Below, piece after piece: positions 7,659 through 11,073 of a DNA stretch of 11,073 nucleotides (position 1 is its first letter; each line of letters starts with the position of its first letter). The DNA is from an uncultured Collinsella sp. GTDB taxonomy: Bacteria; Actinomycetota; Coriobacteriia; Coriobacteriales; Coriobacteriaceae. The DNA lies in the NCBI GenBank assembly GCA_900549655.1, contig UROZ01000061.1:1-11073 (forward strand). The letters run 5' to 3'. A model generated the notes under the pieces. That model had not been told where the DNA came from. It made no database searches and saw nothing but the letters and a program-made list of their open reading frames with translations. The translations under genes were made by a program, and so were the position numbers.

Positions 7659-7777
7659 GGGCCGGTCGGCTAGGCTTTGCTCGCTGCTGCGGACAGTCCT
7701 GCGCAAGACGAAGAGCACATTAAGTGCTCTTCTTTGCGTGCGGAACTTGTAGCGAACAAAGCCAAGCCGACCGACCC
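7659..7777 (-). repeat. Large hairpin element in the leuS leader (IR-B)
   Basis: Two 27-base arms, 7659-7685 and 7751-7777, pair at 24 of 27 positions. Two of the three exceptions become G-U pairs only in RNA made from the minus strand, the leuS sense. The arms enclose a perfect 9-bp hairpin, GAAGAGCAC / GTGCTCTTC (7710-7718 / 7724-7732), 5-base loop, plus a CGCAA/TTGCG helix beneath it. The element ends about 12 bases before the leuS ribosome binding site and would form nearly the whole 5' leader if the proposed promoter at 7795 is right. No T-run follows, so it is not a normal terminator. A structured leader or a small palindromic repeat are the alternatives. Confidence 0.7.
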
Positions 7778-7794
7778 TAAGGTTAACTTGACTG

Positions 7795-7803
7795 ATGATA
7801 GCA
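7795..7803 (-). promoter_or_regulatory. Possible extended -10 promoter of leuS
   Basis: TGCTATCAT on the minus strand matches the extended -10 form TGnTATAAT at eight of nine defined positions allowing n. No -35 box is recognisable at 16-18 bases. It lies just after the guaB terminator and would start RNA near 7788, right before the IR-B hairpin. Tentative. Confidence 0.4.
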
Positions 7804-7811
7804 AATACGAC

Positions 7812-7846
7812 AAGCGAGATGCCTGCGACTTGCGGGCATCTCGCTT
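7812..7846 (-). terminator. Hairpin terminator after guaB
   Basis: Perfect 12-bp stem AAGCGAGATGCC (7812-7823) / GGCATCTCGCTT (7835-7846), 11-base loop. The T content after the stem is weak on the minus strand (TTGTCGTATTT), so termination may be partial. Both neighbours (guaB and leuS) run on the minus strand. Confidence 0.6.
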
Positions 7847-7858
7847 TATCTAAATAAC

Positions 7859-7877
7859 GTGGTTGGGAATCAACCAC
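7859..7877. repeat. Small hairpin between IR-A and guaB terminator
   Basis: GTGGTTG (7859-7865) / CAACCAC (7871-7877) with a 5-base loop. On the minus strand it is followed by GTTATTTAGAT, too poor in T for a clear terminator. It may protect the guaB 3' end. Confidence 0.4.
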
Positions 7878-7903
7878 TAATTGTTACCCGCTCAAGCATG
7901 GTC

Positions 7904-8003
7904 GGGTTTTCCAAGTGCCGCAGATTGCCGCGAAAGAGGAGCGTCGCGTACTTTGGTACGCGAGCGACGGTTTGAACGGCAAGGTGCGGTGCTTGGGAAA
8001 GCC
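7904..8003. repeat. Large hairpin element directly after guaB (IR-A)
   Basis: Arms 7904-7930 and 7977-8003 pair at 21 of 27 positions, with three more G-U pairs if read as plus-strand RNA. They enclose a perfect 8-bp hairpin TCGCGTAC-TTTG-GTACGCGA (7944-7963). The element begins 2 bases after the guaB stop. It shares the architecture of IR-B (27-base imperfect arms around a short perfect hairpin) but not its sequence. It could be a guaB 3'-UTR structure or a palindromic repeat. Confidence 0.6.
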
Positions 8004-8005
8004 GC

Positions 8006-9517
8006 TTAGCGGTAGCTGACGCTTTGCTGGGAGTCCTTGACGACAACGTCGTGGGCGCCGCCTTCGACGATCGAGGTCGAGCTGACCAGGGTCAGGCGTG
8101 CCTTTTCCTGGAGCTCGGGGATCGAGAGGGCGCCGCAGTTGCACATCGTTGACTTGACCTTGTAGAGCGTGCCGCCCACGCCGTCCTTGAGGGAACCGGC
8201 GTACGGGACGTAGGAGTCGACGCCCTCGACGAAGCTGAGCTTCGCGGCGCCGCCCAGGTCGTAGCGCTGCCAGTTGCGGGCACGCGCGGAACCCTCGCCC
8301 CAGTACTCCTTCATGTACTGACCGTTGACGTTGACGCGCTCGGTCGGGCTCTCGTCAAAGCGGGCGAAGTAGCGGCCCAGCATCATAAAGTCGGCGCCCA
8401 TGGCAAGGGCGAGCGTCATGTGGTAGTCGTAGACGATGCCGCCGTCGGAGCACACGGGCACGTAGACGCCGGTCTCCTCGTAGTACTCGTCGCGGGCGCG
8501 GCAGACGTCGATCAGCGCGGTGGCCTGGCCACGGCCGATGCCCTTGGTCTCACGGGTGATGCAGATGGAACCGCCGCCGATACCGACCTTGATGAAGTCG
8601 GCACCGCAGTCGGCCAGGAAGCGGAAGCCCTCGGCGTCGACGACGTTGCCGGCACCGACCTTGACGTCCTCGCCGTAGTTAGCGCGGATCCACTCGATGG
8701 TGCGCTTCTGCCACTCGCTGAAGCCCTCGGAAGAGTCGATGCACAGGACATCGGCGCCGGCCTCGATGAGCAGCGGCACGCGCTCGGCATAGTCGCGGGT
8801 GTTAATGCCGGCGCCGACCATGTAGCGCTTATCGCCGTCGAGCAGCTCGTTGGGGTTGGTCTTATGGCTATCGTAGTCCTTGCGGAAAACGATGCCCATA
8901 AGGTGATCGTTGTCGTCGACGATGGGAAGGGCGTTGAGCTTGTTGTCCCAGATGACGTCGTTGGCAACCTTGAGGCTAATGTTCTTGTCGCCCACGATGA
9001 GCTGCTCACGCGGGGTCATGAACTCGGAGACCTTCGTCTGGTGGTCATCGCGGCTGGGGCGATAGTCACGGCTGGTGACGATACCCAGGAGCTTACCCTT
9101 GGGAGTGCCGTCGTCGGTGACCGGCATGGTGGAGTGACCGGTCTTCTCCTTGAGCTCGATGACCTGCTCCATGGTCATGTCGGGGGTCAGCGTGGAATCG
9201 GACTGAACGAAGCCGGCCTTGTGATCCTTGACGGCCTTGACCATAGCGGCCTCGGACTCGGCGCTCTGGGAACCGTAAATGAAGGACAGGCCACCCTCGG
9301 TAGCGAGCGCGACACCCATGTCGACGCCCGAGACGGACTGCATGATGGCGGAAACCATGGGGATGTTCAGGGTGATTGCCGGCTTCTCACCGCGCTTAAA
9401 GCGGGTCAGCGGCGTCTTAAGAGAGACGTTGTTGGGGATGCACTGCGAGGACGAGTAACCAGGGACCAGCAGATACTCCGAAAACGTGTGGGACTCACCG
9501 GGAAAGAACGTAGCCAT
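8006..9517 (-). CDS. guaB: IMP dehydrogenase, Tritrichomonas foetus-like type
   Basis: Oxidises IMP to XMP with NAD+, the committed step of guanine nucleotide synthesis. The 503 residues form a (beta/alpha)8 barrel interrupted by a CBS pair (about 100-222). Visible active-site elements: D261, loop VGIGGGSICITRETKGIGRG (311-330) with catalytic C319, R322, D358 in VCSDGG, R382 in GRYFARF, and the flap residues R418-Y419 in RNWQRYDLGG. The catalytic loop reads GIGGGSICITR, not the common bacterial GIGPGSICTTR. Length and every residue number just given match what I recall of the T. foetus enzyme. ATG 9517 has AAGGAG 4 bases upstream. It is divergent from a ModE-type regulator and has a structured leader. 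No purine riboswitch core was recognised. Function is secure; subtype is from memory. Confidence 0.96.
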   Translation of the reverse strand: MATFFPGESHTFSEYLLVPGYSSSQCIPNNVSLKTPLTRFKRGEKPAITLNIPMVSAIMQSVSGVDMGVALATEGGLSFIYGSQSAESEAAMVKAVKDHKAGFVQSDSTLTPDMTMEQVIELKEKTGHSTMPVTDDGTPKGKLLGIVTSRDYRPSRDDHQTKVSEFMTPREQLIVGDKNISLKVANDVIWDNKLNALPIVDDNDHLMGIVFRKDYDSHKTNPNELLDGDKRYMVGAGINTRDYAERVPLLIEAGADVLCIDSSEGFSEWQKRTIEWIRANYGEDVKVGAGNVVDAEGFRFLADCGADFIKVGIGGGSICITRETKGIGRGQATALIDVCRARDEYYEETGVYVPVCSDGGIVYDYHMTLALAMGADFMMLGRYFARFDESPTERVNVNGQYMKEYWGEGSARARNWQRYDLGGAAKLSFVEGVDSYVPYAGSLKDGVGGTLYKVKSTMCNCGALSIPELQEKARLTLVSSTSIVEGGAHDVVVKDSQQSVSYR

Positions 9518-9540
9518 GTTTCTCCTTTTTCCATGCGACC

Positions 9541-9594
9541 GGTCGGCTGCAGGCCTCGTAGGACCCAGCCCAACCTTGGGCGCCCAATACTGGG
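9541..9594 (-). promoter_or_regulatory. guaB leader with competing hairpins
   Basis: On the minus strand GGTTGGGCTG (9575-9566) can pair with CAGCCGACC (9549-9541), 9 bp with one bulge and one G-U, just upstream of the guaB ribosome site. An alternative hairpin GCCC-AAGGTT-GGGC (9581-9568) uses the same GGGC bases, so the two exclude each other. A perfect palindrome TTGGGCGCCCAA (9576-9587) overlaps and could instead be an operator. A weak candidate guaB promoter (TTGTAG, 17 bases, GATACT) lies upstream, near 9600-9628, but I do not trust it enough to list. Confidence 0.4.
9576..9587. repeat. Perfect palindrome TTGGGCGCCCAA in guaB upstream region
   Basis: A 12-base perfect palindrome, 59 bases before the guaB start and in the divergent region shared with the ModE-type regulator gene. 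It could be a protein-binding site for a dimeric regulator; a third half-site GCCCAA lies at 9568-9573. Confidence 0.45.
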
Positions 9595-9617
9595 GAAGTA
9601 TCTTAACGCACTTTGAC

Positions 9618-9626
9618 TGCTACAAT
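9618..9626 (+). promoter_or_regulatory. Extended -10 promoter for the ModE-type gene
   Basis: TGCTACAAT on the plus strand fits TGnTATAAT with one mismatch; no good -35 box is present. RNA would start near 9633, leaving a leader of about 78 bases that holds a small hairpin GTTTGC-CCA-GCAAAC (9671-9685). Confidence 0.45.
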
Positions 9627-9710
9627 GCATGATTTAAGAAGAGCACACGAGGGTTTGACGCAGGCTTTGCGTTTGCCCAGCAAACACTTTAGCGGGAAGA
9701 CGTGGAGCGT

Positions 9711-10055
9711 ATGAAGTACAAGACGACGGCAAAGTTGGTCATTCAAGCGTGCGACAAGGATTTGCCGGGCGTGTTCGGCCACGGCTGCGTCTTGCTGCTG
9801 CAGGGTATTGCCCGCGAGCACTCGCTCAACCGCGCCGCCAAGAGCATGGGCATGGCGTATTCCAAGGCCTGGCGCATTGTGAACGAGGCGGAAGGACAGC
9901 TGGGCTGCAAGCTCATCGAGCGCGACGGCGCCCGCGGGTCCACGCTCACGCCCGCAGGAGAGCGAGCCATAGCGGTCTTCGAGGAGCTGCAGGCCGACAT
10001 CAACAACGTCATCGCCACCAAAGCCAACGACCTCATCGCCAGCATCAAAAAGTAG
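9711..10055 (+). CDS. Stand-alone ModE/LysR-type winged-helix DNA-binding protein
   Basis: 114 residues resembling the N-terminal DNA-binding domain of the molybdate regulator ModE. Helix-turn-helix at about 37-60 (HSLNRAAKSMGMAYSKAWRI), then NEAEGQLGCKLIERDG and the wing with GSTLTPAGERAI (76-87), which is the usual family layout; a final helix runs to the end. There is no TOBE/Mop domain, so it cannot bind molybdate as full-length ModE does; its ligand, if any, is unknown. The ATG at 9711 is preferred; an in-frame GTG at 9702 would add three residues, and neither has an ideal ribosome site (GGAAGA at 9695-9700 is 10 bases from the ATG). It is the only plus-strand gene and is divergent from guaB. 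Targets cannot be told from the sequence. Confidence 0.85.
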   Translation: MKYKTTAKLVIQACDKDLPGVFGHGCVLLLQGIAREHSLNRAAKSMGMAYSKAWRIVNEAEGQLGCKLIERDGARGSTLTPAGERAIAVFEELQADINNVIATKANDLIASIKK

Positions 10056-10189
10056 CTAATTTAGGACGGGGCTTTTTTAGCTGCACAACCCCTTCTCATA
10101 AGTTGCGGTGAAATAGGGACTGTTTATGCCGATAAAGCCGTAAACCAATCCCTATTTCACCGCAACTTATGGAGTTGAGGATGATTTAG
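10056..10189. other. Convergent spacer between ModE-type gene and PLP-family gene
   Basis: The spacer holds a run of six T's at 10073-10078 after GGGGC, with only weak pairing upstream (AGCTAA 10054-10059 with TTAGCT 10077-10082), and the large perfect inverted repeat at 10097-10171. I see no gene in it. How the two converging transcripts end is unclear. Confidence 0.5.
10097..10171. repeat. Perfect 23-bp inverted repeat (MITE- or REP-like palindrome)
   Basis: Arm 10097-10119 (starts CATAAGTTGCGG, ends ATAGGGA) and arm 10149-10171 are exact reverse complements over 23 bases. Inside, GTTTA (10122-10126) pairs with TAAAC (10141-10145), so a single strand could form about 28 bp of stem with a 14-base loop. 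No T-run follows on either side. It lies between two convergent genes and is lower in GC than its neighbours. A small non-autonomous mobile repeat or a bidirectional transcription barrier are the main options. Confidence 0.8.
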
Positions 10190-11073
10190 CTAGTTGCGAA
10201 GGGCGTTGTCTAGGGTGGACGCTACGACCAGAGGGTCGTCGGTGCCGGCGAAGAGACGGATGGTGCTCCCCCGCTTGCCGCGTGGGGCCGAAAGACGCGT
10301 CGTTGCGCCGCCGGCGGATGATGTGCGGAACTCCCCCGGCAAAGCATCGAACAGCTCGCGCGCGCTGCGCTCGATAAGGTCAAATTCAACTGCAGGGCCA
10401 AAACCGTGCTCCAGGATGCCGGTCGCGATGGCATGGTCGGGATGCGAGGCCAGCCCGGGATAGCGCACGTTGCTCACCATCTCGTTCGCGGCCAAATATT
10501 CAGCCAGTGCACGCGCGCGGTCAAAGTGTGCCTGCATGCGAGTGTCGAGCGTGTCGAGCCCGCGTTCTAGAACCTCGGCCTCATCGGAGGACAAGTCGAG
10601 CGCGGCCAACCCGCACCCCTCGATCAGCGCATGCGCGCACTCGGCCGCGGCGTCCACACGATGGCGCTTGAGCTGCGAGCGTGCGACCGATACGGCAACG
10701 AGCTTGCGAGGAGCCTTACCGGCGCACACACGGTCGAGCGCCTCGAGCGACAGGACGGCACCCAAACGCAGCGGATCGCACCCAAAGAGGCCGGCCACGG
10801 TGTTATCCACCACGAGCAGCGCATGAGCCTCACGCGCTGCGCGGCCTAACGCGCGCAGATCGGGCACACGCAGACCAAACCCGCCGATAGAATTGACGAA
10901 CCACCACAGGTGCGGCCCCTCGGCATCAAGCGAGGCATCAAAGCCCTCGGACGCGGCAACAAATACCTCGGCGCACGAATCCCCCACCAGCACAACATCG
11001 CGGCCATCAAAGCCACGAGCAAACGCATCGGCAAAGTCATCGGCAAACGCAACCAGGCGGTCACCGGGACGTA
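10190..11073 (-). CDS. Cys/Met-metabolism PLP-family protein, C-terminal part, Schiff-base lysine apparently lost
   Basis: The reading frame is open to the right edge, so the N-terminus is missing; 293 residues are visible. Family landmarks of cystathionine gamma-synthase/beta-lyase, methionine gamma-lyase and O-acetylhomoserine sulfhydrylase are present: HALLVVDNTVAG (Asp that would hold the PLP ring nitrogen), GLDTLDTRMQAH, NVRYPGLASHPDH, FGPAVEFDL and a C-terminal STIRLFAGTDDP carrying the carboxylate-binding Arg. Where the family has LGAD-VLHSxTK with the PLP lysine, this protein has LGAVLSLEALDR, with Arg (codon 10730-10732) at the lysine position; the nearest Lys is five residues on. 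The SLGG motif is also degenerate (TSSAGG). It may be an inactive relative or use a shifted lysine. No frameshift or stop is seen, so it is not obviously a pseudogene. Confidence 0.8.
   Translation of the reverse strand, partial: RPGDRLVAFADDFADAFARGFDGRDVVLVGDSCAEVFVAASEGFDASLDAEGPHLWWFVNSIGGFGLRVPDLRALGRAAREAHALLVVDNTVAGLFGCDPLRLGAVLSLEALDRVCAGKAPRKLVAVSVARSQLKRHRVDAAAECAHALIEGCGLAALDLSSDEAEVLERGLDTLDTRMQAHFDRARALAEYLAANEMVSNVRYPGLASHPDHAIATGILEHGFGPAVEFDLIERSARELFDALPGEFRTSSAGGATTRLSAPRGKRGSTIRLFAGTDDPLVVASTLDNALRN

Noticed and set aside
5317..7752. 811-residue plus-strand open frame opposite leuS
   Set aside because: Antisense mirror of leuS with biased composition and no recognisable domain.
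7563..7877. 104-residue minus-strand open frame across the guaB-leuS spacer
   Set aside because: It overlaps the leuS start in another frame and runs through hairpin elements; no ribosome site and no family resemblance.
7636..8005. T-box riboswitch upstream of leuS
   Set aside because: The T-box core (AGGGUGGNACCGCG-like) and an antiterminator/terminator pair with a T-run were looked for on the minus strand and not found.
8420..9616. 398-residue plus-strand open frame opposite guaB
   Set aside because: Antisense mirror of guaB; no ribosome site and no recognisable family.
9518..9710. Purine (guanine) riboswitch upstream of guaB
   Set aside because: No match to the conserved purine-aptamer core in either strand; only simple hairpins and palindromes are present.
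10097..10171. Ordinary bidirectional terminator between convergent genes
   Set aside because: The stem is far longer than usual and no T-run follows on either strand; a role as a barrier is possible but it does not look like a standard intrinsic terminator.
10190..10993. GTG at 10993 as the true start of the PLP-family gene
   Set aside because: The frame stays open without a stop to the window edge and the upstream residues (RPGDRLVAF...) fit the family, so the gene is cut by the window and not started there.

Overview
The window reads as chromosomal core-genome DNA from a GC-rich Gram-positive bacterium, most likely a gut Coriobacteriia of the Collinsella/Olsenella type. This rests on strong G/C third-position codon bias, the Actinobacteria-like long charged N-terminus of IF-2, good Shine-Dalgarno sites and sigma70-type promoters. 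The placement is from general recognition, not a database search. Gene orientation is strongly biased: everything is on the minus strand except one small regulator.

Right to left along the minus strand the layout is: (1) the C-terminal 293 residues of a Cys/Met-metabolism PLP-family protein that appears to lack the Schiff-base lysine (10190-11073, cut by the window edge); (2) a convergent spacer holding a perfect 23-bp inverted repeat (10097-10171); (3) a plus-strand stand-alone ModE-type DNA-binding domain (9711-10055), divergent from (4) guaB, an IMP dehydrogenase of the unusual Tritrichomonas foetus-like type (8006-9517); (5) a 370-base guaB-leuS spacer with two large hairpin elements flanking a terminator; (6) leuS (5059-7635) with its terminator; (7) the transcription/translation operon rimP-nusA-infB-rbfA (4800 down to the left edge), with its own promoter and a leader hairpin that looks like an intrinsic terminator.

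The rimP-nusA-infB-rbfA genes work together in ribosome maturation (RimP, RbfA), elongation/termination control (NusA) and initiation (IF-2). They are tightly packed: nusA starts 1 base after rimP stops, and the rbfA ribosome binding site overlaps the infB stop. Because the leader hairpin lies between promoter and rimP, NusA may set its own operon's level by termination. leuS and guaB supply charged leucyl-tRNA and guanine nucleotides; both leaders carry structured elements immediately upstream of the Shine-Dalgarno site.

The observations most worth following are the missing catalytic lysine in the PLP-family protein, the parasite-like IMPDH, the zinc-finger-like tail on NusA, the rimP leader terminator, and the paired hairpin elements around leuS/guaB. 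No tRNA, rRNA, CRISPR array, transposase gene or known metabolite riboswitch was recognised.
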